9,287 bases of DNA from CAZKMQ01 sp964554065 (GCA_964554065.1 CAZKMQ010000030.1:1-9287); one strand, 5' to 3'. Counted from the stretch's first letter, positions 1 through 7,002 are shown. Numbers and translations: made by a program. The notes: generated by a model not told the origin, from the letters alone.

Positions 1-816
1 CAATATGACTATGTTGTGCAGTCTGGAAGTGGAAATGTGCTTGGACAGCTGCCAAAGAACACGTCAATTATTCTGAGTCATACTGACCGCGGCAAGTATA
101 CTGCTGAAGCACCAGGAATTACTGTTTCACAAACTGATTCAATTCGTTTGGTGCCAAAGGATGGTAACAGCGATGCTTTTTTTCAAATTACAAATCGTGA
201 GGACCGACCAAAGTGGAATACGAGCTTGAACTACAATACGTTCCGCGGTATCTTGGAAATTCGCTATTCAAATAAGAATGAAAAAACCTGGTTGATTAAT
301 GAATTGCCAATTGAGCAGTATGTTGCCGGTGTTGCAGAAACTTCGAATTATTCGCAGCGAGAATTTCAAAAGTCACTAATGACTGCGGTGCGCACTTATG
401 CGTATTACCATCAGCAGCGCGGCACTAAGCATAAGGATCGCAACTTTCATGTTGACGCAAAGTATGACCAAGTATACAAAGGACATGGTCGTGAAATGCG
501 TTTTGATAAAGTAGTTAGCTCTGTGCATGCAACACGCGGTGAAATGGTAACCTACCAAGGTGAGCCAGTGATCACGCCATACTATTCAAACTCTGACGGT
601 CGCACTCGTGATTGGACTGAGGTCTGGGGTGGTGGCGAGAAGCCATGGTTGCAATCAGTGATGGCTGAGTATGATAAAGGCAAAACATTGTGGGGGCACG
701 GCGTAGGTATGAGCGCGCGTGATGCAAACAAGCGAGCGGCTGATCAAGGTCTTAATTATAAAGAATTATTGGAATATTATTATCGCGGGACTGAGGTTGA
801 GCGGTTTTGGAAATAA
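1..816 (+). CDS. SpoIID/LytB-domain protein, 5' end outside window
   Basis: The frame is open from base 1 with no start codon in good context, so the gene begins upstream; 271 residues are visible. From about residue 95 the protein matches the SpoIID/LytB (amidase enhancer) family: LPIEQYVAGVAE, with the Glu at residue 113 in the place of the family's catalytic acid; AVRTYAYY; TRGEMVTYQGEPV; a GRT...VWGG segment; and GHGVGMS at 232-238 followed by a YYRGTEV end. Relatives such as Bacillus SpoIID are lytic transglycosylases acting on peptidoglycan outside the membrane. The stretch between VWGG and GHGVGMS is much shorter than I expect for the family, and the Cys residues seen near this point in SpoIID are absent (FHVDAKYDQVYKG). 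The fold looks trimmed, so activity is uncertain. Any signal peptide would lie upstream. Family assignment is confident; enzymatic role is inference. Confidence 0.88.
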   Translation, partial: QYDYVVQSGSGNVLGQLPKNTSIILSHTDRGKYTAEAPGITVSQTDSIRLVPKDGNSDAFFQITNREDRPKWNTSLNYNTFRGILEIRYSNKNEKTWLINELPIEQYVAGVAETSNYSQREFQKSLMTAVRTYAYYHQQRGTKHKDRNFHVDAKYDQVYKGHGREMRFDKVVSSVHATRGEMVTYQGEPVITPYYSNSDGRTRDWTEVWGGGEKPWLQSVMAEYDKGKTLWGHGVGMSARDANKRAADQGLNYKELLEYYYRGTEVERFWK

Positions 817-834
817 ATTTTGAGAATTAAAAAA

Positions 835-861
835 AAGCGCTGCTGAGGCGCTTCTTTTTTT
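835..861. terminator. Bidirectional Rho-independent terminator
   Basis: A perfect 6-bp stem AAGCGC (835-840) / GCGCTT (848-853) with a 7-nt loop is followed by a T-run on the plus strand and preceded by an A-run that becomes a T-run on the minus strand. It lies between the convergent SpoIID-domain and PH-domain genes and can serve both. Confidence 0.85.
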
Positions 862-869
862 GATGTTTT

Positions 870-1418
870 TTAATCCAGCACCTCGGCGTGATGGTGTTTC
901 CGATCAACACGTACTAATTCCTGGATTTCTTTGCGTAAAGCATGTGGATCACGGACATTTTTGAAATGGAATCGCGATCTTTCTCCTGCTGTCTGGATAT
1001 GAAGGTCGCCGAAATTAAGAAATGTGTGGAAGAAGCCTTTTATGTTTGATGTGACATCCTGCACTTTATACAGATCAAGTTCAGCAATCGTCCGCGCAAA
1101 TAACCCTTCTTGGTTCACGTCCACAATACGGTCATTGGTTATGACCCATAGATCAAGATAGTAATCAATAAATCGCGCGTAGATAAATGCAAATATAGCG
1201 AGGTAGTAAAAACTTGCTCCAAGTACAACAAGTGCGCGTGAGTTATTGTTGGTCATTATGTCTGGGTCTGCAGTTTCAAGCAAAAAACCTACAACTGATG
1301 GTACGGTTAGCAAAAGTAAGAATAATAGTATGCTAGGTACGAATGTGATTGGATGACGACGCAAAACATGCATTACGCGTTCGTATTTTTTCTTATGAAT
1401 GAGATCGTAAAGATGCAT
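870..1418 (-). CDS. Membrane-anchored bacterial PH-domain protein
   Basis: A 182-residue protein. A basic N-terminus (HKKKYERVMHVLRRHP) is followed by two hydrophobic segments at about residues 24-47 and 62-83, separated by a short polar loop. A C-terminal domain of about 80 residues opens with YYLDLWVITNDRIVDV and contains LYKVQDVTSNIKGFF, GDLHIQTAG and FHFKNVRDP. This is the usual look of the bPH_2 (YdbS/YdbT, formerly DUF304) family. Function in the family is poorly defined; a role at the inner face of the membrane is inferred from topology. It is the third gene of the ruvB operon, starting 3 nt after the stop of the preceding small membrane protein and with no Shine-Dalgarno sequence, so translational coupling is likely. 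It ends in TAA just before a terminator. Confidence 0.82.
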   Translation of the reverse strand: MHLYDLIHKKKYERVMHVLRRHPITFVPSILLFLLLLTVPSVVGFLLETADPDIMTNNNSRALVVLGASFYYLAIFAFIYARFIDYYLDLWVITNDRIVDVNQEGLFARTIAELDLYKVQDVTSNIKGFFHTFLNFGDLHIQTAGERSRFHFKNVRDPHALRKEIQELVRVDRKHHHAEVLD

Positions 1419-1421
1419 ATG

Positions 1422-1682
1422 CTAGAAGAAGGAATTGATGTTACTTGGTGCGCTTCCAAATAGTACAATATCAGCAGTCCAGTCAAGAGGGCTTACGAAA
1501 ATAAATGTGCCGTAGAAAATATATACTACAGCAGCGAATACTATAAAAGTGAATATGAAGGATATTAGTGTGAATGTTCCTGTAGCAACTAAGTGGTGGA
1601 ATGTAATTGTGAGAAAAACAACTGCCATCACTGCAAGAATGAGGTATATGATGAAAAAAAGTGAGAGAGGTATTGAAATCAT
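1422..1682 (-). CDS. Small two-helix membrane protein, function unknown
   Basis: An 86-residue protein made almost wholly of two hydrophobic segments (about residues 5-27 and 36-61) and a short tail ending in SNINSFF. I do not recognise a family. Support for a real gene is positional: its ATG lies 4 nt after the ruvB stop, its TAG lies 3 nt before the next start, and all three genes share the strand. No Shine-Dalgarno sequence is visible, so coupling to ruvB translation is likely. A membrane role shared with the adjacent PH-domain protein is a guess from context. Confidence 0.7.
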   Translation of the reverse strand: MISIPLSLFFIIYLILAVMAVVFLTITFHHLVATGTFTLISFIFTFIVFAAVVYIFYGTFIFVSPLDWTADIVLFGSAPSNINSFF

Positions 1683-1686
1683 GGTA

Positions 1687-2724
1687 TTAGAGAAGTGTGT
1701 TTTGTTCTTTGGCTACTAAGTGAAGTAGGTCAAGGTGTTCATATGCAGTGCGTGTTGCAACACGTCCTCGTGGAGTGCGGTCGATCATGCCCATTTGAAG
1801 AAGATATGGTTCATAAACTAATTCGACCGTGTCCATTTCCTCAGCTGTTGATGCGGCAAGTGTATTAAGTCCAACTGGCCCACCATTGAACTTCTTAATA
1901 AGTGTGGTGAGCAGTTTGCGATCCGTACTATCCAGGCCAAGCTCATCAACCTCAAGCATAGTTAGTGCTTGTGTCGCGAGTTCTGCTGTAATAATACCAC
2001 TTCCTTTCACTTCTGCGAAGTCACGAACTCTTTTAAGTAGTCGATTAGCGATGCGAGGTGTTCGGCGTGATCTTATGGCAATTACATTAGCTGCTCCGTC
2101 TTCTATGGTTACACTAAGTAATTCAGCGTTTTTGTTTAGAATTGTTTGCAGGTCATCGTGGTTGTAGAAGTCTAATTGATATACCAAACCGAATCTATCG
2201 CGAAGTGGAGAGCTAAGCATGCTCATGCGAGTTGTTGCACCAATAATAGTAAATCTTGATAAGTTCATACGCAGTGTTCTTGCAGCCGGTCCTTTACCTA
2301 ATATAATATCCAAGCCGAAGTCTTCCATTGCTGGGTAGAGTGATTCTTCAATTGTTCTTTGCATGCGATGTATCTCATCAATAAATAGTACGTCGCCATC
2401 TTGAAGGTTGCTCAAGATTGCTGCTAAGTCTCCAACACGTTCGAGTGCCGGGCCACTGGTCATTTTTATGTGGCTGCCAAGTTCACGTGCGATTATGTGC
2501 GCAAGTGTGGTTTTGCCAAGGCCAGGGTTTCCGTAGAGAAGGACATGTTCAAGCGGTTCGCTGCGTTTTTGTGCTGCTTCAATAGCTATACTTAGGTTAG
2601 CTTTGGTTTGTTGCTGACCAATAAATGTCTTGAGTTCTTTGGGGCGCAAAGAATACTCGAACGTCTGTTCAGTAGTGGTTTGTGTTGGTGCAATGAAGCG
2701 TTGTGTTGCGTTGTCTTTTTCCAT
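1687..2724 (-). CDS. ruvB: Holliday junction branch migration DNA helicase RuvB
   Basis: RuvB is the AAA+ motor that, with RuvA, drives branch migration of Holliday junctions in recombination repair. With the ATG at 2722-2724 the protein is 345 residues, close to the roughly 335-345 usual for RuvB. Numbered from there: LRPKELKTFIGQ (26-37); Walker A GNPGLGKTT (65-73, Pro to Asn at the second position); Walker B VLFIDEIH (112-119); ESLYPAMEDF; sensor GATTR (162-166); the arginine-finger segment SPLRDRFG (172-179); RTPRIANRLL; and the winged-helix end GLNTLAAS...RTPRGR. The frame stays open to 2850, but that would add 42 residues with no RuvB similarity (FLAKQKNCACFTQ...). The chosen ATG has no clear Shine-Dalgarno sequence; an ATG at 2767-2769 is also possible. 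First gene of a three-gene operon. No ruvA or ruvC is present here. Confidence 0.96.
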   Translation of the reverse strand: MEKDNATQRFIAPTQTTTEQTFEYSLRPKELKTFIGQQQTKANLSIAIEAAQKRSEPLEHVLLYGNPGLGKTTLAHIIARELGSHIKMTSGPALERVGDLAAILSNLQDGDVLFIDEIHRMQRTIEESLYPAMEDFGLDIILGKGPAARTLRMNLSRFTIIGATTRMSMLSSPLRDRFGLVYQLDFYNHDDLQTILNKNAELLSVTIEDGAANVIAIRSRRTPRIANRLLKRVRDFAEVKGSGIITAELATQALTMLEVDELGLDSTDRKLLTTLIKKFNGGPVGLNTLAASTAEEMDTVELVYEPYLLQMGMIDRTPRGRVATRTAYEHLDLLHLVAKEQNTLL

Positions 2725-2780
2725 ATGTGCAGTGTAACCCAGATTGCTTCTGTGGACAACTTTTTTCATGACAAAACACG

Positions 2781-2796
2781 ACACAAAAATTTGTGT
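2781..2796. promoter_or_regulatory. 16-bp perfect palindrome upstream of ruvB
   Basis: ACACAAA-AA-TTTGTGT is a perfect 7-bp inverted repeat with a 2-bp centre, 57 bp upstream of the ruvB ATG. Its outer ACAC/GTGT arms and 16-bp length resemble the NrdR box (13 of 16 positions of ACACWATATATWGTGT), but the TATATA centre is missing. It could be an operator or merely an AT-rich hairpin. Confidence 0.35.
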
Positions 2797-2830
2797 AAAG
2801 CACGCGCAATTTTTCTGTTTTGCCAAAAAC

Positions 2831-2859
2831 TTGCCAAGGGACAAATGCAAGAGTATACT
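2831..2859 (+). promoter_or_regulatory. Candidate sigma70-type promoter, upstream nrdJ promoter
   Basis: TTGCCA (2831-2836), a 17-bp spacer and TATACT (2854-2859) predict a start near 2866. This gives a leader of about 145 nt that crosses both NrdR-like boxes and a terminator-like hairpin before nrdJ. Confidence 0.55.
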
Positions 2860-2868
2860 TGAGTATAC
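2853..2868. promoter_or_regulatory. 16-bp palindrome covering the -10 element
   Basis: GTATACT-TG-AGTATAC is a perfect 7-bp inverted repeat. Its left arm holds the plus-strand -10 TATACT. By symmetry the right arm offers TATACT on the minus strand, which could be a -10 for ruvB, although no good minus-strand -35 is seen at the right distance. It is either an operator or the symmetrical core of divergent promoters. Confidence 0.4.
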
Positions 2869-2890
2869 AGGTCGTCCTCTCCATCATTAA

Positions 2891-2906
2891 ACACAAGATA
2901 TAGTGG
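2891..2906 (+). promoter_or_regulatory. NrdR box 1 (candidate)
   Basis: ACACAAGATATAGTGG matches 14 of 16 positions of the NrdR consensus ACACWATATATWGTGT. NrdR is the Zn-ribbon/ATP-cone repressor of ribonucleotide reductase genes, and this site lies directly upstream of one. Confidence 0.75.
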
Positions 2907-2923
2907 TCAAGATGGGGGAAGAA

Positions 2924-2939
2924 CCACAACATATAGTGT
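2924..2939 (+). promoter_or_regulatory. NrdR box 2 (candidate)
   Basis: CCACAACATATAGTGT matches 14 of 16 positions of the NrdR consensus. It lies 33 bp centre to centre from box 1, about three helical turns, so both sites face the same side of the DNA. This is the paired arrangement typical of NrdR operators. Confidence 0.78.
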
Positions 2940-2964
2940 TTTAACAAAATGGTAAGGAGGCAGG

Positions 2965-2987
2965 CTTCTGTTCACAGAAGTTTTTTT
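2965..2987 (+). terminator. Terminator-like hairpin just upstream of nrdJ
   Basis: CTTCTG (2965-2970), a TTCA loop and CAGAAG (2975-2980) are followed by seven Ts. The stem is short (6 bp, half GC), so it is a weak terminator. It sits between the upstream promoter and nrdJ, where it could attenuate the long leader transcript. An AGGAGG at 2955-2960 precedes it but is 50 nt from the nrdJ start, too far to be its ribosome site. Confidence 0.45.
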
Positions 2988-3000
2988 AACCCAATATAAT
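2971..3000 (+). promoter_or_regulatory. Candidate proximal nrdJ promoter giving a near-leaderless mRNA
   Basis: TTCACA (2971-2976), an 18-bp spacer and a consensus TATAAT (2995-3000). The predicted start is about 3006-3007, only a few bases before the nrdJ ATG. This fits the lack of any Shine-Dalgarno sequence there. It overlaps the terminator-like hairpin. Confidence 0.45.
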
Positions 3001-3010
3001 CGCGAATGTT

Positions 3011-6000
3011 ATGCAACAGCCAAGTGCGCCAGCGCGCGTTCAATCATCTAAAGATTTCACACCGCAATACTCCCCGCGTGGGTTGCGATTCAAGCGGCAT
3101 TATACACAAGAAGGTGTAGATCCTTTTGCTAGTGTGCAGTATGTGAAGATAAGTAGTATTATTCGTGATTCCGATGGTTCTACTGTGTTTGAAATGAATG
3201 ATATTGAAATGCCAGAACAATGGTCACAAGTTGCTGTTGATATTATGGCACAGAAATACTTTCGTAAGGCTGGTGTGCCACAACTTGATGACAACGGCGT
3301 TGCTAAAATCAATGCGGATGGGTCTCCCGTGCTTGGACCCGAAAGCAGTGTGAAGCAGCCAGTGCATCGATTGGCTGGTTGTTGGCGTCATTGGGGGGAG
3401 CGTTATGGGTATTTTGCAAGTGAGCAAGATGCGCAGGTGTTCTACGATGAGATTGTGTATATGTTGTTGCATCAAATGGTGGCACCTAACTCGCCGCAGT
3501 GGTTTAACACAGGATTGAATTGGGCGCATGGTATAAATGGGCCTGCGCAAGGTCATTATTATCCAGATCCAGTGACCGGTGAAGTGAAATTAAGTGAAGA
3601 TTCATATACTCATCCGCAACCACATGCATGTTTTATTCAATCAGTTGACGACGATTTGGTAAATGGCGGGGGTATTATGGATTTGTGGGTGCGTGAAGCT
3701 CGCTTATTTAAGTATGGTTCAGGAACCGGTACGAACTTCTCTTCATTGCGTGGTGTTGGCGAGCCTCTCTCTGGTGGTGGAAAAAGCTCAGGGCTAATGA
3801 GTTGGCTCAAGATTGGTGATCGTGCTGCTGGAGCTATTAAGTCTGGGGGTACAACACGGCGTGCTGCTAAGATGGTGTGTCTTGATGTTGATCATCCAGA
3901 TATTGAAACATTTGTAAATTGGAAAGTGCGAGAAGAAAAGAAAGTGGCAGCTATGATTGCTGCTGGGTATGCATCAGATTATGAAGGTGAAGCATATCAA
4001 ACAGTAAGTGGACAGAACTCTAATAATTCAGTGCGACTAACCAATAGTTTTTTGGATGCGGTTGAATCGGATAATGATTGGCACTTGCGATTCCGTACTG
4101 ATAATAGTATTTGTAAGACACTCAAGGCGCGAGACTTGTGGGACCAGATTGCTTTTGCTGCTTGGGCATGTGCTGATCCAGGAACACAATATGATACGAC
4201 AATTAATGAGTGGCACACTTGTCCTCAGTCTGGTCGTATTAATGCGAGTAACCCATGTAGTGAGTACATGTTCTTGGATAACACAGCATGTAACTTAGCC
4301 AGCATTAACTTGGCGCACTATTTTGATGTGAAGAAGCGTGCTTTTGATATTGAAGGGTTCAAGTATACATCGCGCATGTGGACTGTGGTTTTGGAGATCT
4401 CTGTGCTAATGGCGCAGTATCCAAGTTATGAAATAGCAAAGATGAGTTATGATTTCCGAACGCTTGGGCTCGGGTATGCGAACCTCGGTGCAGGAGTTCT
4501 TATGGTTTCTGGTATTCCTTATGACTCAGAAGAGGCGCGAGCAATTGCTGGAGGAATTAGCGCGTTAATGACCGGTGAATCTTATGCAACGTCAGCAGAG
4601 ATGTCATCATTTCTTGGGCCCTTCGCTGGTTATGCCAAGAATCGTGATGACATGTTGCGTGTAATGCGCAATCACCGTCGTGCTGCGTACAATGCACCGC
4701 CAAATGAATATGAAAAGTTGATGGTTAATCCGGTTGGTATTGATTCACAGTATTGTCCAGATTATATTTTGCGTGCTGCGCGTGAGTCATGGGATAAAGC
4801 GCTTGAGATGGGAGAGCAGTATGGGTATCGTAATGCGCAAACAACCTTACTAGCTCCAACCGGAACAATTGGCTTGCTAATGGATTGTGCGACTACTGGT
4901 GTTGAACCAGACTTTGCTTTAGTTAAGTTTAAGAAGCTTGCTGGTGGTGGTTACTTTAAGATTGCCAATGAATCAATGGTTCCGGCATTTGAGAATCTTG
5001 GGTATAGCGAATCAGAGATAGCGGATATTTTGACCTATGCTAAAGGAAGTGGGACACTTGTTGGTGCACCGCGTATTAATCATGAGACGCTTAAGGCAAA
5101 GGGACTTACTGAAGAAGAGATTGCAAAAGTTGAAGAACAACTTGCTGGCGTGTTCGAGATTCAGTTTGCATTCAATGTGTGGACATTAGGGGAGGATACG
5201 TTGAAGCGATTAGGTATTGCAGAGTCTGAATATAATGATTTTAACTTTAACATGTTACGTGCGCTAGGGTTTACTCGAGAAGACATTGAAGCAGCTAACG
5301 AATATGTATGTGGTTCAATGACTATTGAGGGTGCGCCGCATTTGAAAGAAGAGCATTATCCTGTGTTTGATTGCGCAAATCGTTGTGGTAAGAAAGGACA
5401 GCGCTTCATCCATCATAATGGACACATACGCATGATGGCTGCAGTACAACCATTTCTTTCCGGTGCAATTAGTAAGACTATCAACATGCCGAACGAGGTG
5501 AATGTAAAAGATATTAAGGACTCGTACATGCTGTCATGGAAGTTGGGATTGAAAGCTACGGCACTGTATCGTGATGGATGTAAGTTGAGTCAACCACTTT
5601 CAACCAGTTCAGGATCAGATGCTAAAGATGAAGTTGAGCAAAGCAATGATAGTGAAGCAGAGACAAAGGCAGCTACTACAACGGTGCAACTTGATCAATC
5701 AGTCGTGCATCAATGTGCTGACGGCACAACAGTGATGCAAGGGCGGCGTAAATTGCCGGTAAAGCGTAGTGGAATGACGGTTGAAGCACAAGTTGGTAAT
5801 CAGCAAGTGTACATTCGTACCGGAGAATATCCTGATGGCCAACTTGGTGAAGTTTTCATTGATATGTTTCGTGAAGGAGCAGCATTCCGATCACTTCTGA
5901 ACTGTTTTGCGGTTGCGGTATCTTATGGCTTGCAATATGGAGTGCCGCTAGAGAAATTTGTAGATAAGTTTACATTCACGCGGTTTGATCCTTCAGGATT

Positions 6001-6454
6001 TACAACACATCCAAATGTGAAAATGTGCACCTCAGTAATTGATTATGTATTTCGAGTTCTTGCCATGGAATATGAAGGGCGAAACGATTTGGTACAGGTG
6101 CCACCAAAAGGTACGCAGAAGAATCGTGTTGATGCATTGAAAGAATTAATTGAATTGCGTGAGTTAGCGCACGGAGTGACCCCGGTTTCAGAAGGTCAGG
6201 AAGATTTGTTTGCAAATACTACTGCATCTAATGCTGAGACAGTTGTGGAGGAAACCGTTGTTGAAGACGCAATTGTGCACACTGAGACTACAACAGTTTC
6301 ATCACAGCAAGCCGGCGCACACAGTTCAATGGATGCATTGCTTGAAGAAATGATGGGTGATGCACCTTTGTGCGAGACTTGCGGTCATATTACTGTGCGT
6401 AATGGTTCGTGCTATCGCTGCTTGAATTGTGGTAACTCAATGGGGTGTAGCTAG
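3011..6454 (+). CDS. nrdJ: Adenosylcobalamin-dependent (class II) ribonucleotide reductase
   Basis: Reduces ribonucleotides to deoxyribonucleotides using a radical generated from adenosylcobalamin, without oxygen or a separate radical subunit. Length is 1147 residues. Landmarks: SPQWFN (161-166); ACFIQSV with Cys207, one of the redox pair; GSGTGTNFSSLRG; the active-site loop NPCSE with Asn414, radical Cys416 and Glu418; Cys427, 11 residues on, as the second redox Cys (the spacing I recall for Thermotoga NrdJ); and PTGTI (616-620), the phosphate loop. An acidic linker (about 860-910) leads to a TSCPD-type domain (about 917-1030). A second low-complexity linker precedes a Cys-rich tail (Cys1121, 1124, 1134, 1137, 1140, 1146) that can act as a zinc ribbon or thiol shuttle. 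No N-terminal ATP-cone is seen. The ATG at 3011 is the only one possible: an in-frame stop lies at 2987-2989. No Shine-Dalgarno sequence. Probably controlled by NrdR; its cofactor enzyme lies 550 bp downstream. Confidence 0.97.
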   Translation: MQQPSAPARVQSSKDFTPQYSPRGLRFKRHYTQEGVDPFASVQYVKISSIIRDSDGSTVFEMNDIEMPEQWSQVAVDIMAQKYFRKAGVPQLDDNGVAKINADGSPVLGPESSVKQPVHRLAGCWRHWGERYGYFASEQDAQVFYDEIVYMLLHQMVAPNSPQWFNTGLNWAHGINGPAQGHYYPDPVTGEVKLSEDSYTHPQPHACFIQSVDDDLVNGGGIMDLWVREARLFKYGSGTGTNFSSLRGVGEPLSGGGKSSGLMSWLKIGDRAAGAIKSGGTTRRAAKMVCLDVDHPDIETFVNWKVREEKKVAAMIAAGYASDYEGEAYQTVSGQNSNNSVRLTNSFLDAVESDNDWHLRFRTDNSICKTLKARDLWDQIAFAAWACADPGTQYDTTINEWHTCPQSGRINASNPCSEYMFLDNTACNLASINLAHYFDVKKRAFDIEGFKYTSRMWTVVLEISVLMAQYPSYEIAKMSYDFRTLGLGYANLGAGVLMVSGIPYDSEEARAIAGGISALMTGESYATSAEMSSFLGPFAGYAKNRDDMLRVMRNHRRAAYNAPPNEYEKLMVNPVGIDSQYCPDYILRAARESWDKALEMGEQYGYRNAQTTLLAPTGTIGLLMDCATTGVEPDFALVKFKKLAGGGYFKIANESMVPAFENLGYSESEIADILTYAKGSGTLVGAPRINHETLKAKGLTEEEIAKVEEQLAGVFEIQFAFNVWTLGEDTLKRLGIAESEYNDFNFNMLRALGFTREDIEAANEYVCGSMTIEGAPHLKEEHYPVFDCANRCGKKGQRFIHHNGHIRMMAAVQPFLSGAISKTINMPNEVNVKDIKDSYMLSWKLGLKATALYRDGCKLSQPLSTSSGSDAKDEVEQSNDSEAETKAATTTVQLDQSVVHQCADGTTVMQGRRKLPVKRSGMTVEAQVGNQQVYIRTGEYPDGQLGEVFIDMFREGAAFRSLLNCFAVAVSYGLQYGVPLEKFVDKFTFTRFDPSGFTTHPNVKMCTSVIDYVFRVLAMEYEGRNDLVQVPPKGTQKNRVDALKELIELRELAHGVTPVSEGQEDLFANTTASNAETVVEETVVEDAIVHTETTTVSSQQAGAHSSMDALLEEMMGDAPLCETCGHITVRNGSCYRCLNCGNSMGCS

Positions 6455-6476
6455 TAGCAATTTGTTGAAAATGAAA

Positions 6477-6507
6477 AAGGCGCTCCGGTTGAATTGGGGC
6501 GTCTTTT
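6477..6507. terminator. Bidirectional terminator between nrdJ and the 131-aa gene
   Basis: A 10-bp stem (6477-6486 with 6496-6505, two G-U wobbles) and a 9-nt loop. TTTT follows on the plus strand, and on the minus strand the arm runs into TTTTTCATTTTC. It serves the convergent nrdJ and 131-residue genes. Confidence 0.75.
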
Positions 6508-6520
6508 CGGTTGAGCCTCT

Positions 6521-6916
6521 TTATTGGCGCGGGACAAATTGAATTGTTGCCTCTACCAAAATGCACGTTGGCTCTAGTTCTTTTCGCATGACTGCGCCAA
6601 TGAGCATTGTGTCAGCATGTGAGTCTGGTAGTTTCTCACTTGTTTTGCTGAGTAGTATGTATGGTGTTTTTCTGTCGGTATTGACATTTGCCACCATCAT
6701 CACTTGAATGTGCTTGTCATGAGCAAAGTGAGTAATTTCTATGCGCACTTTGCATCCTAGCTCATCCTGATATCGTGCAAGTGTTGCTGCGTCTTTGCAG
6801 AACGTAAGAACAACCTGTCGGCACGATACTATTTTGTACCTAGCAAGGTGCACGATTGTTGCTCTCGCATCCTCGGTGAGCACGGCAGCAATGTATCCAG
6901 GAAATGTGAATTCCAT
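6521..6916 (-). CDS. Hypothetical 131-residue protein in B12/RNR context
   Basis: I do not recognise this protein. It has no signal peptide or membrane segment. It is probably a small soluble alpha/beta protein with alternating strand-like runs (KVRIEITHFA, IQVMMVANV, TPYILLSKT, CILVEATIQFV) and three Cys residues with no metal-site spacing. The gene is well supported: AGGAGG lies 5 nt before its ATG, a near-perfect promoter (TTGACA-N17-TATAGT) stands just upstream, it ends in TAA and a terminator follows. It sits between nrdJ and the cobalamin adenosyltransferase, convergent with the first and divergent from the second, with -35 elements overlapping those of the second. Its promoter is stronger than those of either neighbour. 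A link to cobalamin or nucleotide metabolism is only a positional guess. Confidence 0.75.
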   Translation of the reverse strand: MEFTFPGYIAAVLTEDARATIVHLARYKIVSCRQVVLTFCKDAATLARYQDELGCKVRIEITHFAHDKHIQVMMVANVNTDRKTPYILLSKTSEKLPDSHADTMLIGAVMRKELEPTCILVEATIQFVPRQ

Positions 6917-6921
6917 TGGTA

Positions 6922-6927
6922 CCTCCT
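6922..6927 (-). promoter_or_regulatory. Shine-Dalgarno site of the 131-aa gene
   Basis: AGGAGG on the minus strand, 5 nt from the ATG at 6914-6916. It fixes the start of this unrecognised gene and contrasts with nrdJ and ruvB, which lack such a site. Confidence 0.85.
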
Positions 6928-6943
6928 ATGATTTGGTTTGATG

Positions 6944-6972
6944 ACTATATAGTATGTTGTGGTACTTGTCAA
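6944..6972 (-). promoter_or_regulatory. Promoter of the 131-aa gene
   Basis: On the minus strand, consensus TTGACA (6972-6967), a 17-bp spacer and TATAGT (6949-6944). The predicted start is near 6937, giving a leader of about 20 nt with the Shine-Dalgarno site inside. The -10 overlaps a 10-bp palindrome, ACTATATAGT. Confidence 0.8.
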
Positions 6973-6994
6973 TATGTCCGAGTTCTGCTAAGGT
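6966..6994 (+). promoter_or_regulatory. Candidate promoter of the adenosyltransferase gene
   Basis: TTGTCA (6966-6971), a 17-bp spacer ending in an extended -10 TG (6986-6987), then TAAGGT (6989-6994). Its -35 shares bases with the -35 of the divergent promoter. The predicted start is within a few bases of the ATG at 7003. The same AAGG/AGGT bases could instead be a weak Shine-Dalgarno site. Confidence 0.4.
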
Positions 6995-7002
6995 AATTTC
7001 CT

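Noticed and set aside
1687..2850. RuvB starting at 2850 (387 aa)
   Set aside because: The extra N-terminus has no RuvB similarity and overlaps the promoter and palindrome region; the ATG at 2724 gives normal length.
2866..3010. Cobalamin riboswitch upstream of nrdJ
   Set aside because: The leader is short and I see no convincing B12 box; the AGGAGGCAGGC stretch is only superficially similar.
6942..6957. NrdR box between the 131-aa gene and the adenosyltransferase gene
   Set aside because: Only 12 of 16 positions match, and the match is mostly the TATAGT -10 element and its palindromic context.
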